A stretch of 64,000 nucleotides of DNA from assembly GCF_048269565.1 (NCBI RefSeq), contig NZ_JBLXIK010000004.1, positions 186,001 to 250,000 on the forward strand, written 5' to 3'. Both the position numbers and the translations under genes were made by a program. Each line of letters opens with the position of its first letter. The first letter of the stretch is position 1. This document shows, in pieces, positions 1 through 8,717 of this stretch. Under the pieces are notes generated by a model. It was not told where the DNA came from. It saw only the letters and a program-made list of their open reading frames with translations, and ran no database searches. This DNA is from Maricaulis sp048269565. GTDB taxonomy: Bacteria > Pseudomonadota > Alphaproteobacteria > Caulobacterales > Maricaulaceae.

Positions 1-78
1 GCCTGGCTCGAGGACATCCGGCAAGGCAAGGGGTTCCGTCATTTCGGCGAGGTCGGGACGATCGCGCCTGCGGGTTGA
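1..78 (+). CDS. C-terminal end of an unidentified protein (partial)
   Basis: An open frame enters from the left edge in frame 1 and stops at a TGA at 76-78, leaving 25 residues that begin AWLEDIRQGKGF. Codon use is the same GC-rich pattern as the neighbouring alaS. I cannot assign a family from this fragment. In related bacteria recA often lies upstream of alaS, but these residues do not look like a RecA C-terminus. The 105 bases to alaS contain no other gene I can see. Confidence 0.4.
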   Translation, partial: AWLEDIRQGKGFRHFGEVGTIAPAG

Positions 79-183
79 GACGCACGGCTTGCACAGGCCG
101 CCACGTTTCCATATCTCCTGAAAACTGGTAACGCAGCGGCTTCGGCCGGGCGCCGAAATGACGATGCTAAACAGGATGATTCC

Positions 184-2838
184 ATGGCCAGCTTGCGCGA
201 TATCCGGGCGACTTTTCTCGACTACTTCGGCCGCAATGGCCATGAGGTCGTGCCCTCCAGCCCGCTGGTGCCGCAGGACGATCCGACCCTGCTCTTCGTC
301 AATGCCGGCATGGTGCCGTTCAAGAATGTCTTCACCGGCAAGGAAAAGCGCCCCTACACGCGCGCAACCTCGTCGCAGAAGTGCGTCCGCGCCGGCGGCA
401 AGCACAATGATCTCGACAATGTCGGCTATACGGCGCGCCACCATACCTTCTTTGAAATGCTCGGGAATTTTTCGTTCGGCGATTATTTCAAGGAGCAGGC
501 GATCCATCATGCCTGGCAGCTGGTCACCCGGGAATACGGCCTGAGCGCCGACCGGCTGCTGGTCACGGTCTATTCCGAAGACCAGGAGGCGCGGGCCCTG
601 TGGCGCAAGATCGCCGGCCTCTCCGACGACCGCATCATCTCGATCTCGACCTCGGACAATTTCTGGTCGATGGGCGATACCGGTCCGTGCGGTCCGTGCT
701 CGGAGATATTCTTCGACCATGGCGCCGACATTCCGGGTGGGCCTCCAGGTTCGCCGGACGAGGATGGCGACCGTTTCATCGAGATCTGGAATCTCGTCTT
801 CATGCAGTATGAGCAGCTCTCCCCCGAGGAGCGCGTCAACCTGCCCAAGCCGTCGATCGATACCGGCATGGGGCTGGAGCGCATCGCCGCGATCCTGCAG
901 GGCAAGCACAATAATTACGAGATCGATCTGTTCGCCAATCTGATCCGGGCCGGCGAAAGCGTACTCGGCGTCAAGGCGGAGGGTACGGCGCTGGCCAGCC
1001 ACCGTGTGATCGCCGATCATTTGCGCTCGACCTGTTTTCTGATGGCCGATGGCGTCAGCCCGTCCAATGAGGGCCGCGGCTATGTCCTGCGCCGCATCAT
1101 GCGCCGCGCCATGCGCCATGCGCATCTGCTCGGTGCGACCGAGCCGGTGATGTGGAAGCTGGTCGAAGCGCTCAAGGTGGAGATGGGCGAGGCCTATCCC
1201 GAACTGGTCCGCGCCCAGCCGATGCTCGAGGATACGCTGCGCATCGAGGAAGAGCGCTTCCAGACCACGCTCGGCCGCGGGCTTGGCCTGCTCGAGGAAG
1301 CCACCGCCGGCCTCGCCGCCGGTGCGGTTCTGCCGGGCGACACCGCTTTCAAGCTCTACGATACCTATGGCTTCCCGCTCGATCTGACCCAGGATGCCCT
1401 GCGCGCCAAGGGGATGACGGTCGATGAGGCCGGTTTTGAGACCGCGATGGACAAGCAGCGCAGCGATGCGCGCGCCAGCAAATTCTCCTCGGGCCAGGCG
1501 GCCCCGGACGAGGTCTGGTTTGCCGTGCGCGACAAGGCCGGCGCCAGCGAATTCCTCGGCTATGACGGGCTGGAAGGCCGCGGCAGGCTGGCCGCGATTA
1601 TCGCCGATGCCCACGAGGCCAAGGCGCTCGGTGCCGGCCAGCGCGGCGAGCTGGTATTTGATGCGACGCCGTTTTACGGCGAATCCGGCGGACAGGCCGG
1701 CGATAGTGGTCTGATCGAATTCGAAAATGGCGCCATTTTCCGCGTCACCGACACGCAAAAGCGCGGCGGCGACATGCATGCGCATGTCGGCGTGCTCGAG
1801 CGCGGCGAAATCACGCTCGGCGATCATGCCGTGCTCAGGGTCGATGCGGCGCGCCGCAATACGACGCGCGCCAATCACTCCGCGACGCATTTGCTGCATG
1901 CCGCCCTGCGCGATGTGCTCGGGCCGCAGGTGTCGCAGAAGGGCTCCTATGTCGGCCCCGACCGGCTGCGCTTTGATTTCAGCCAGAACAAGCCGATCAG
2001 CGCCGCCGATCTCGCGGCGGTCGAGGCCCAGGTCAATGCCGTGATCCGCCAGAATCTCGCCGTTTCGACCCGCGAGATGACGCCCGACGCCGCCATCGAG
2101 GCCGGGGCGCTGGCCCTGTTTGGCGAGAAGTATGGCGACACGGTGCGTGTGCTCGCCATGGGCCATGCGCTCGATGGCAGCGACAAGCCCTATTCGGTCG
2201 AGCTGTGCGGCGGCACCCATGTCGCGCGCACCGGCGATATCGCCCTGTTCAAGATCGTGGCGGAAAGCTCGGTCGCCTCCGGCGTGCGTCGGATCGAGGC
2301 GCTGACCGGCGAGGCGGCCCGCCTGTTCATGGAAGAACAGATCGGTTTCGGCCGCGCCGCTGCCGATACGCTCAAGACCCCGCCCGTTGAACTGGCGGCA
2401 CGGGTGGCGAGCCTGATCGATGAGCGCAAGAAACTCGAGCGCCAGCTCGCCGAGGCCAAGAAGCAATTGGCGATGGGCGGCGGCACGGCCGGTGCACCGG
2501 CCGGTCCGGAAGATATTGCCGGCATCAAATTCATTGGCCGCGTTGTCGAAGGCGTGGGCGGCAAGGATTTGCGCGGCCTGATCGATGAGGCCAAGACGCA
2601 GATGGGCTCGGGCATCGCCGCCTTCATCTCGAACAATGACGGCAAGGCGGCGCTGGCGGTCGGTGTCACCGATGACCTGGCGGATCGCTTTTCGGCCGTG
2701 GAGCTGGTGCGTGCCGGGGCGGCGCCGGTCGGCGGCAAGGGCGGCGGTGGCCGCGCTGACTTCGCACAGGCCGGCGGGCCGGACGGTGCCAAGGCCCAGG
2801 CCGGGCTGGACGCGATCCGCACCGCACTGGGCGCCTGA
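184..2838 (+). CDS. alaS: Alanine--tRNA ligase
   Basis: This cytoplasmic class II enzyme charges tRNA-Ala with alanine and edits mischarged Ser and Gly. The 884-residue length is typical for bacterial AlaRS. The N-terminal catalytic core carries the HHTFFEMLGNFSFGDYF stretch at residues 86-102. The editing domain has the metal-binding HSATH motif near residues 564-568 and CGGTH near 675-679. The C-terminal DHHA1 region is present, with the glycine-rich GGKGGGGRADFAQ segment near the end. Translation starts at the ATG at 184, behind a weak purine-rich site. Its stop codon overlaps the start of the next gene by one base, so the two are probably cotranscribed. Confidence 0.97.
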   Translation: MASLRDIRATFLDYFGRNGHEVVPSSPLVPQDDPTLLFVNAGMVPFKNVFTGKEKRPYTRATSSQKCVRAGGKHNDLDNVGYTARHHTFFEMLGNFSFGDYFKEQAIHHAWQLVTREYGLSADRLLVTVYSEDQEARALWRKIAGLSDDRIISISTSDNFWSMGDTGPCGPCSEIFFDHGADIPGGPPGSPDEDGDRFIEIWNLVFMQYEQLSPEERVNLPKPSIDTGMGLERIAAILQGKHNNYEIDLFANLIRAGESVLGVKAEGTALASHRVIADHLRSTCFLMADGVSPSNEGRGYVLRRIMRRAMRHAHLLGATEPVMWKLVEALKVEMGEAYPELVRAQPMLEDTLRIEEERFQTTLGRGLGLLEEATAGLAAGAVLPGDTAFKLYDTYGFPLDLTQDALRAKGMTVDEAGFETAMDKQRSDARASKFSSGQAAPDEVWFAVRDKAGASEFLGYDGLEGRGRLAAIIADAHEAKALGAGQRGELVFDATPFYGESGGQAGDSGLIEFENGAIFRVTDTQKRGGDMHAHVGVLERGEITLGDHAVLRVDAARRNTTRANHSATHLLHAALRDVLGPQVSQKGSYVGPDRLRFDFSQNKPISAADLAAVEAQVNAVIRQNLAVSTREMTPDAAIEAGALALFGEKYGDTVRVLAMGHALDGSDKPYSVELCGGTHVARTGDIALFKIVAESSVASGVRRIEALTGEAARLFMEEQIGFGRAAADTLKTPPVELAARVASLIDERKKLERQLAEAKKQLAMGGGTAGAPAGPEDIAGIKFIGRVVEGVGGKDLRGLIDEAKTQMGSGIAAFISNNDGKAALAVGVTDDLADRFSAVELVRAGAAPVGGKGGGGRADFAQAGGPDGAKAQAGLDAIRTALGA

Positions 2839-3287
2839 TGGCCCGGCTCGCGCGTCCGGCACCCGGCGCCGAGGTGCAGCTGGTTGGCGACAAGGCCGCA
2901 GCGCGCGCTGTTGCGGCGGCGCGGGCCCAATTCAACGCGGCACTGGCGGCGCGCGACATGGCCGTGATCGCTGAGACCCTGTCTGATGCGGTCACCCTGG
3001 TGCCCGGCGATGATGCGGTGCTGATTACCGGCCGCGAGGCGCAGCTGGAGGCCTGGCAGTCGATCTTCACCAATATGCCCGATGTCAGCTATGTGCGCAC
3101 ACCGGCGCGGATCGAGATCGGTGAGGATGGCGAGCTGGCCGGCGAGACGGGCCGCTGGCGCGGCGCCTGGTCAAGCGAGGGGTTTTCGATCCGCTATAGC
3201 GGCCGTTACTTCGCCAAATGGCGCTTTGACGGCGCACGCTGGACGATCGAGGCGGAAATCTTCGTGACCCTGAAACGCCAGGGCTGA
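2838..3287 (+). CDS. NTF2-like / SnoaL-fold protein (DUF4440-like)
   Basis: This 149-residue protein has no signal peptide or membrane segment. Its pattern (an N-terminal helix with ARAQFNAALAARDMAVIAETLSDAVTLVPG, here cited as residues 22-51, then YSGRYFAKWRF and a terminal WTIEAEIFVTLKR strand) matches the NTF2-like superfamily. That fold includes small polyketide cyclases and nuclear-transport-factor-like proteins, so the fold does not define a function. The ATG overlaps the alaS stop (TGATG), which suggests translational coupling to alaS. The specific ligand or reaction is unknown. Confidence 0.7.
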   Translation: MARLARPAPGAEVQLVGDKAAARAVAAARAQFNAALAARDMAVIAETLSDAVTLVPGDDAVLITGREAQLEAWQSIFTNMPDVSYVRTPARIEIGEDGELAGETGRWRGAWSSEGFSIRYSGRYFAKWRFDGARWTIEAEIFVTLKRQG

Positions 3288-3290
3288 GGC

Positions 3291-3689
3291 CTATTTTTCG
3301 CGCGGGCTGGCCAGCCAGGCGCGCGCTTCACGTTCGGTCCGGAAATAGCGCTCGATGCTGGCGCGCGCGCTGTCCGACCTGACCTCGTAATAGACCAGCA
3401 GCCCGGCCGCCATTTCGTCGCTGCACACGATGCCGGCGCGCTTGCGCAGGCCGTCGGCACGGGGCGTGTCCAGCGTCGCGAAGCTCTCCACCAGCGCGCT
3501 GGCATCATCGGGCGTGACGTCGGCGAGGCTGGCATCGATGAAAAGGGTCAGGAAATCGTACTCGTTGGACCAGCGCGGATCGGCGCGCGCCGCCAGAACG
3601 GACTCGAGCATCGCATCCACCCTGAGCCGGCCGCTCATGGTCCAGACGCAGAGCTGGTCCTCAGCAGAAAATTCATACGAGGAGGGCAT
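3291..3689 (-). CDS. Small hypothetical protein, possible SpoIIAA/STAS-like fold
   Basis: This is a 132-residue soluble protein beginning at an ATG (3689-3687). It converges on the NTF2-like gene with a 3-base gap. Its alternating strand/helix pattern and C-terminal segment IERYFRTEREARAWL resemble the SpoIIAA-like STAS proteins common in alphaproteobacteria. There the terminal helix carries a similar 'YRVF.d..eA.aWL' signature. No catalytic motif is visible. The family call is inference from pattern only and the role is unknown. Confidence 0.45.
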   Translation of the reverse strand: MPSSYEFSAEDQLCVWTMSGRLRVDAMLESVLAARADPRWSNEYDFLTLFIDASLADVTPDDASALVESFATLDTPRADGLRKRAGIVCSDEMAAGLLVYYEVRSDSARASIERYFRTEREARAWLASPREK

Positions 3690-3748
3690 CGGTGTCCAAT
3701 CTCGCCAGGCGCGGCGTTGCTGGCCCGGGTTTTAACGGCTTTCCCGGC

Positions 3749-3787
3749 GCCGGCGGACGCCCCCCGTCGAGGAGGCGTCCGTCCGGC
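3749..3787 (-). terminator. Hairpin downstream of icd
   Basis: Arms at 3749-3761 and 3774-3787 pair over 13 positions with one mismatch/bulge around a short loop. The hairpin starts 20 bases after the icd stop codon on the minus strand. There is no clear U-run after it, so it may be a weak intrinsic terminator or a 3'-end stabilising stem. Confidence 0.4.
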
Positions 3788-3806
3788 AGGGGTTATTTCG
3801 AGGCGA

Positions 3807-5021
3807 TCAGGCCATCGCCGCCTTGAAGCGTTCGTCGACCTTGTCGAGGAAGCCCTGGGTGGTGAGCCAGCCCTGGTGATCGCCGACCAGCAGCGCCAGA
3901 TCCTTGGTCATATAGCCGGCTTCCACCGTCTTGATGATCGTGTCTTCCAGCTTGGCGGCAAAGTCCATCAGCGCCTGGTTGTCATCCATGCGGCCGCGAT
4001 GCGACAGGCCCTGGGTCCAGGCGAAGATCGAGGCGATCGGATTGGTCGAGGTCTGCTCGCCGCGCTGATGCTGGCGATAGTGGCGCGTCACGGTGCCGTG
4101 GGCGGCTTCCGCCTCGACCACCGAGCCATCGGGTGACATCAGAACCGAGGTCATCAGGCCGAGCGAGCCGAAGCCCTGGGCGACCGTGTCGGACTGGACA
4201 TCGCCGTCGTAATTCTTGCAGGCCCAGACGAAACCGCCGGACCATTTCATCGCTGCGGCGACCATGTCGTCGATCAGGCGGTGCTCGTAGGAAATGCCCT
4301 TGGCCGCGAAAGCGTCCTTGAACTCGGTGTCGTAGATTTCCTGGAACAGGTCCTTGAAGCGGCCATCATAGGCTTTCAGGATCGTGTTCTTGGTCGACAG
4401 ATAGACCGGCCAGCCGCGACGCAGGCCGTAATTCAGGCTGGCGCGGGCAAAATCGCGGATCGAGTCATCCAGATTATACATGCCCATCGCCACACCGGGG
4501 CTCGGGAAGTCGAACACTTCGCGCGTGATCGGCTCGGAACCGTCGGACGGCTGGAAGGTCATGGTCAGCTTGCCGGCAGACGGGGCGAGGAAATCGGTCG
4601 CCTTGTACTGGTCACCGAAGGCATGGCGGCCGATGACGATCGGCTGGGTCCAGCCGGGCACCAGGCGCGGGACATTGGAAATGACGATCGGCTCGCGGAA
4701 GACAACGCCGCCAAGAATGTTGCGGATGGTGCCATTGGGCGAACGCCACATCTTCTTGAGGCCGAATTCCTCGACGCGGGCCTCGTCCGGGGTGATCGTG
4801 GCGCATTTGATGCCGACGCCGTATTTCTTGATCGCCTCGGCCGAATCGACCGTGATCTGGTCATTGGTCTCGTCGCGCTTTTCGATCGAGAGGTCGTAAT
4901 ATTTCAGATCAATGTCGAGATAGGGCAGGATCAGCTTGTCCTTGATCAGCTGCCAGATGATGCGGGTCATCTCATCGCCGTCGAGTTCGACGACCGGGGT
5001 ATCGACTTTGATCTTCGCCAT
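3807..5021 (-). CDS. icd: NADP-dependent isocitrate dehydrogenase
   Basis: This TCA-cycle enzyme decarboxylates isocitrate to 2-oxoglutarate and makes NADPH in the cytoplasm. The 404-residue length and sequence are those of the eukaryote-like (type II) NADP-IDH found in many alphaproteobacteria. It begins MAKIKVDTPVVELDGDEMTR. It contains the STKNTILKAYDGRFKD segment and, towards the end, the AAHGTVTRHYRQHQ coenzyme region followed by TSTNPIASIFAWT. The ATG at 5021 lies 109 bases from the divergent methyltransferase start, so that interval should hold both promoters. A hairpin follows the stop. Confidence 0.96.
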   Translation of the reverse strand: MAKIKVDTPVVELDGDEMTRIIWQLIKDKLILPYLDIDLKYYDLSIEKRDETNDQITVDSAEAIKKYGVGIKCATITPDEARVEEFGLKKMWRSPNGTIRNILGGVVFREPIVISNVPRLVPGWTQPIVIGRHAFGDQYKATDFLAPSAGKLTMTFQPSDGSEPITREVFDFPSPGVAMGMYNLDDSIRDFARASLNYGLRRGWPVYLSTKNTILKAYDGRFKDLFQEIYDTEFKDAFAAKGISYEHRLIDDMVAAAMKWSGGFVWACKNYDGDVQSDTVAQGFGSLGLMTSVLMSPDGSVVEAEAAHGTVTRHYRQHQRGEQTSTNPIASIFAWTQGLSHRGRMDDNQALMDFAAKLEDTIIKTVEAGYMTKDLALLVGDHQGWLTTQGFLDKVDERFKAAMA

Positions 5022-5130
5022 GGTGTTGTGCTTTCTTTTCGGACGGGTGTGTAAGGCGCTAGGTATGGCCCTGTATTCTGATTTGCGCGCTCTCTAGCAT
5101 TGGCGCGCCCCAAGGTGAAGGCCCTGCTCC

Positions 5131-5880
5131 ATGACCCAAGCGACCGCTGCGCCCTCCTTCGTCCTCGTTCACCCGCAACTGGGCGAGAATATCGGGGCTG
5201 CGGCGCGGGTGATGGGCAATTTCGGCCTCGAGGATCTGGTGCTGGTGGCGCCGCGCGATGACTGGCCCAATCCGAAGGCGGTCTCGATGGCGGTCGGCTC
5301 GCCCGTGCTGGACAATGCGAGGCTGGTGGATGATCTGACGGCGGGAGTTGGCGGTTTTACAAGGCTTTACGCGACGACGGCACGGCCGCGCGGCATGGAG
5401 AAGCCGGTGATGACGGCCCGCGAGGGCATGGCCGATGCCCGCGCCGCAATCGCGACGGGCGAGAAGGTCGGCATATTGTTCGGCGGCGAGAAGGGCGGAT
5501 TGCTCAATGATGCCGTCGCCCTGTCCGATGTCATTATCACCCTGCCAGTCGATCGCAGTTTTTCCTCGCTCAATCTCGGCCAGGCGGTCGGCATTCTCGC
5601 CTATGAGTGGATGGCCGAGGAGGGCGCCCCGGCGGTGTTCGACCCGGTCTCCGATGTTGCCTCGCGCTTTGATCTCGAGGGCATGTTCGAGCATTTCGAA
5701 GCCGAGCTGGAACGGTCCGGCTTCTTCTACCCGCCCGACAAGACCCCGCTGATGGTGCAAAACCTGCGCGCCGCCTTCGTGCGCGGCCGCTGGACCACCC
5801 AGGAAGTGCGCACCTTTCGTGGCTGTGTGAAGGCGCTGGCGCGCGGTCGCGGCCGGGCGCGTACCGTGCAGGACGACTGA
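5131..5880 (+). CDS. TrmJ-like SPOUT RNA methyltransferase (TrmH family, group 1)
   Basis: This 249-residue protein is predicted to 2'-O-methylate tRNA with S-adenosylmethionine, as TrmJ does at position 32; the exact target base is inferred. All three SPOUT motifs are visible: NIGAAARVMGNFGL near residue 22, LFGGEKGGLLND near residue 117, and LPVDRSFSSLNLGQAVGI near residue 140, which forms the knotted AdoMet site. A family-typical C-terminal helical extension follows. It is divergent from icd and converges with the SGNH-like gene, with only 7 bases between the two stops. Confidence 0.88.
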   Translation: MTQATAAPSFVLVHPQLGENIGAAARVMGNFGLEDLVLVAPRDDWPNPKAVSMAVGSPVLDNARLVDDLTAGVGGFTRLYATTARPRGMEKPVMTAREGMADARAAIATGEKVGILFGGEKGGLLNDAVALSDVIITLPVDRSFSSLNLGQAVGILAYEWMAEEGAPAVFDPVSDVASRFDLEGMFEHFEAELERSGFFYPPDKTPLMVQNLRAAFVRGRWTTQEVRTFRGCVKALARGRGRARTVQDD

Positions 5881-5887
5881 GGCGATT

Positions 5888-7261
5888 CTAGCGGTCGCTG
5901 CGGTACTGCTCCTCGATCCGCCGCACATCACGCTCGAGATCAACCCGGTCACCATGGCTGAGGAATATGCGCGGTCCGGCTTCCGGTGCCGGCGGATCGA
6001 TGTCGAAGGCGTCAAACGCCTGCGCCGCGTGCTGCTGCCAGGGCGTGCCCGATTGCAGCCAGCGCTCACGGCCCGCCTGCAAGGCGGCGAGATCGGCCTC
6101 CAGCGTGTCACCGTCGAGCCGGCGGCCAAACCCCTCGCCGACCTGTCCGGTATCGCTGTGCCCGGCAAGCCGGTCCAGGATCGCCTGGCCCAGGGCGGGC
6201 CGATAATGCGACGGTACGTAATACCAGGGATTGGGCGCCGAGCCATCGCCGGCGGGCGGCGCGCTTTGCGCCGGCTCGGAGAAACCGCCGAAATCCCAGC
6301 CCTGCAGGGCCGGTCCGTCGAAACAGGCCTGATTGGCCTCTGCCGTGACGCCGCGCGCCGCAATCTGGGCGGCAATATCGCGCCGCAGGGCGATCTCGGC
6401 CGGGCCGGCACCGGCGCGCTGGCGGGCTTCCTCATACCAGGCATGGACCGGGTGGATGAAGACCACGACCTGTTTGCCCGAGGCGAGCAGGGCATCAATG
6501 CCGCGGAACAGGAAGGCGACGCGTTCCGGATCGTATTCATACGAGGCGTAATAGCGGTAACGCTTGGCCAGTTCTTCCTCGAAGCGCGCTGGCAGCCCGG
6601 CCTCGTTATAGGCATGCTCCCAGCGCTCGTCGGAGCCGCCGGTGCGATTGTCGTCGACGGTCTGCAGGGCGCGGGCAAAGGCGCTCGGTGACAGGGCCAT
6701 CTTCGCCAGCGCCGCGATCTGCGAGCCGCCGGCCATCGGCGTGATCCAGTAGGTCGCCTGGGTATTGGTGTCGGTGGAAAACTCGCGCAGATCGGCGCCG
6801 ATGATGACGCAATTGATCGCCTCATTGCGCGCGGCGAGGGCGCTGGCGCGGGCGAGCTCGAATGCCGAGGTCCCGGCCATGGCGAGATTCTCATAGCCGC
6901 CGGGCCAGTCGGGCAGGTCGCGCGGGAAGCCGTCCATCACCCGCGAACTGCCCAGGGTGATGGTGCCGGCCTCGCTGGTCAGCAGGCGGTGGCCGACATG
7001 GACCCGGTAGCCGTCCTCATGCGCGCGCGTGCGGCGGGCATTGACGCCATCGATCGAGATCCAGGGCGCGATCTCATAGGGGTCGACCACAAGGGTGAAG
7101 CCGCCAAAGCCGATCAGCCACGCAACCAGGGTTGCCGCGAAGATGCGCGCATAACGGGCCAGACGCTTGAACGCATCGGCATCGGGGGGATCAGAAGCGG
7201 TAATAGATGAACTCCGCCACGGTCCAGGAATTGATGATGGCGAGGAAGAAGAGGCTGGCAA
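5888..7261 (-). CDS. AlgX/AlgJ-like SGNH-fold accessory protein for O-acylation
   Basis: A single N-terminal membrane segment (about residues 31-53, RIFAATLVAWLIGFGGFTLV) anchors a large domain facing the periplasm. A GSSRVMDGF block near residue 103 fits the nucleophile-loop position of SGNH hydrolases, and HPVHAWY later could supply the catalytic His. The gene follows an MBOAT gene, and such pairs O-acetylate exported polysaccharides in alginate-type systems. The substrate is not known here. The only in-frame canonical start I see is a TTG at 7261-7259, inside the end of the MBOAT gene, which gives a 71-base overlap. The true start is uncertain. Confidence 0.6.
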   Translation of the reverse strand: MPASSSSPSSIPGPWRSSSITASDPPDADAFKRLARYARIFAATLVAWLIGFGGFTLVVDPYEIAPWISIDGVNARRTRAHEDGYRVHVGHRLLTSEAGTITLGSSRVMDGFPRDLPDWPGGYENLAMAGTSAFELARASALAARNEAINCVIIGADLREFSTDTNTQATYWITPMAGGSQIAALAKMALSPSAFARALQTVDDNRTGGSDERWEHAYNEAGLPARFEEELAKRYRYYASYEYDPERVAFLFRGIDALLASGKQVVVFIHPVHAWYEEARQRAGAGPAEIALRRDIAAQIAARGVTAEANQACFDGPALQGWDFGGFSEPAQSAPPAGDGSAPNPWYYVPSHYRPALGQAILDRLAGHSDTGQVGEGFGRRLDGDTLEADLAALQAGRERWLQSGTPWQQHAAQAFDAFDIDPPAPEAGPRIFLSHGDRVDLERDVRRIEEQYRSDR

Positions 7262-8639
7262 TCAGGATCGCGCTGGTGGTGCTCGCTGACCAGCGCCAGC
7301 CCTTTTGCAGGTGGTTCTCCTGGCCCGCCAGCGTGCGCGGGTCGAGATAGCGCGACACCGCCGAGATGGTGTCGGGCAGGAACCAGATGATCGCCAGGCT
7401 GATGATGATCGCGATGAAAGGATCGTCGCCGACATTCTCGCCGAGCCCGTTAAACCCGGCCATGCCCGCGAGCATCGCATTGGCGGCGGCAAAACTGTCG
7501 GCGCGGAAGAAGACCCAGGCGAAGGTGACGAAGAGGAAGGTGAAGAGCGGCGCGAGGAATTTCAGCGGTTTCGGGAACAGGCCACCCGGGAATTTGCTGT
7601 CGATCCAGTGACACCAGGCCAGCCCCATCCCGTGCAGACCGCCCCAGACGACAAAGGTCCAGGCGGCGCCGTGCCAGAGGCCGCCGAGCAGCATGACGAT
7701 GAAGAGATTGGCCCAGCGGCGGTATTCGCCCCTCCGGTTGCCGCCGAGCGGGATGTAGAGATAGTCGCGCAGGAAACGCGACAGGGTGATGTGCCAGCGG
7801 CGCCAGAAATCGACGATGGAGGTGGCGCGGTAGGGTGCGTTGAAATTGGCCGGGATGTGGAAGCCGAACATCCGCGCCAGGCCGAGGGCCATGTCGGAAT
7901 AGCCGGAAAAGTCGAAGAAGATCTGGAAGGCATAGCACAGGGCCGAGGTCCAGGCCGCCAGCGCGCCGACCTCGCCGCCATGGGCCGCAATATCAAAGCC
8001 GCTCGAGGCAAAGGGTTGCAGATTGTCGGCGAGCAGGACTTTCTTGGCGAGGCCGAGGGCGAAGATGGTGAAGCCGATGCCGAGATTGTCGGCGAGCACG
8101 TCCTTGCGCCTGGCGTCATCGAACTGGTCGGCAATCTCCTGGTGGCGAATGATCGGGCCGGCGATCAATTGCGGGAAGAAGGAGACGAACAGGGCATGCT
8201 TCACCAGGCTGCCCGGATTGGCATGATTGCGCGCGACATCGACCAGATAGCTGATCTGCTGGAAGGTGAAGAAGGAGATCGCCAGCGGCAGCGCCAGATG
8301 CGCCAGCGGCAGGTCGAGCCCGGTGACGGCATTGGTATTGGCAACAAAGAAGTCGGCGTATTTATAGACCCCGATCAGCGCCAGATTGAACACGATGCCG
8401 ATCGCCAGCCAGGGCTGGGAGCCGCGCCGGCGGATCGCGACGCCGAACGCGTGGTTGACGATGATCGAACTGAGCAGCAGTGCCAGATAGCTGGCATTCC
8501 ACCAGCCATAAAAGACCATCGAGGCCAGCGTCAGCAAAGCCAGCGCTGCCTGGTGACCGGCATAGCGCCGCGCGGTGTAGTACAACACCAGCGTTACAGG
8601 CAGGAAGACAAACAGGAATTGGATCGAATTGAATAACAA
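7191..8639 (-). CDS. MBOAT-family membrane O-acyltransferase (AlgI-like)
   Basis: This polytopic membrane protein is expected to move acyl (usually acetyl) groups across the inner membrane to a polysaccharide or other exported acceptor. It has about ten hydrophobic segments and the MBOAT core LLGGLWHGAAWTFVVWGGLHG, with the catalytic His near residue 323. The family-typical N-terminus (LLFNSIQFLFVFLP) begins at a TTG at 8639 behind GGGGGAGCC. A GTG at 8654 is an alternative. It lies 78 bases after the serine hydrolase gene and overlaps the AlgX-like gene, so the three genes probably form one unit. Confidence 0.85.
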   Translation of the reverse strand: MLFNSIQFLFVFLPVTLVLYYTARRYAGHQAALALLTLASMVFYGWWNASYLALLLSSIIVNHAFGVAIRRRGSQPWLAIGIVFNLALIGVYKYADFFVANTNAVTGLDLPLAHLALPLAISFFTFQQISYLVDVARNHANPGSLVKHALFVSFFPQLIAGPIIRHQEIADQFDDARRKDVLADNLGIGFTIFALGLAKKVLLADNLQPFASSGFDIAAHGGEVGALAAWTSALCYAFQIFFDFSGYSDMALGLARMFGFHIPANFNAPYRATSIVDFWRRWHITLSRFLRDYLYIPLGGNRRGEYRRWANLFIVMLLGGLWHGAAWTFVVWGGLHGMGLAWCHWIDSKFPGGLFPKPLKFLAPLFTFLFVTFAWVFFRADSFAAANAMLAGMAGFNGLGENVGDDPFIAIIISLAIIWFLPDTISAVSRYLDPRTLAGQENHLQKGWRWSASTTSAILIASLFFLAIINSWTVAEFIYYRF

Positions 8640-8717
8640 GGCCGGCTCCCCCACGGGCTGGCTATGGTTTGCCGCATTTGCGGCGATGGGGGAAGCGGGT
8701 TTGGCTGAAGACCGCCG

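Noticed and set aside
7305..8636. A 443-codon open frame antisense to the MBOAT gene
   Set aside because: Highly charged Glu/Gln/Asp/Arg composition, as expected for the complement of a hydrophobic membrane protein.
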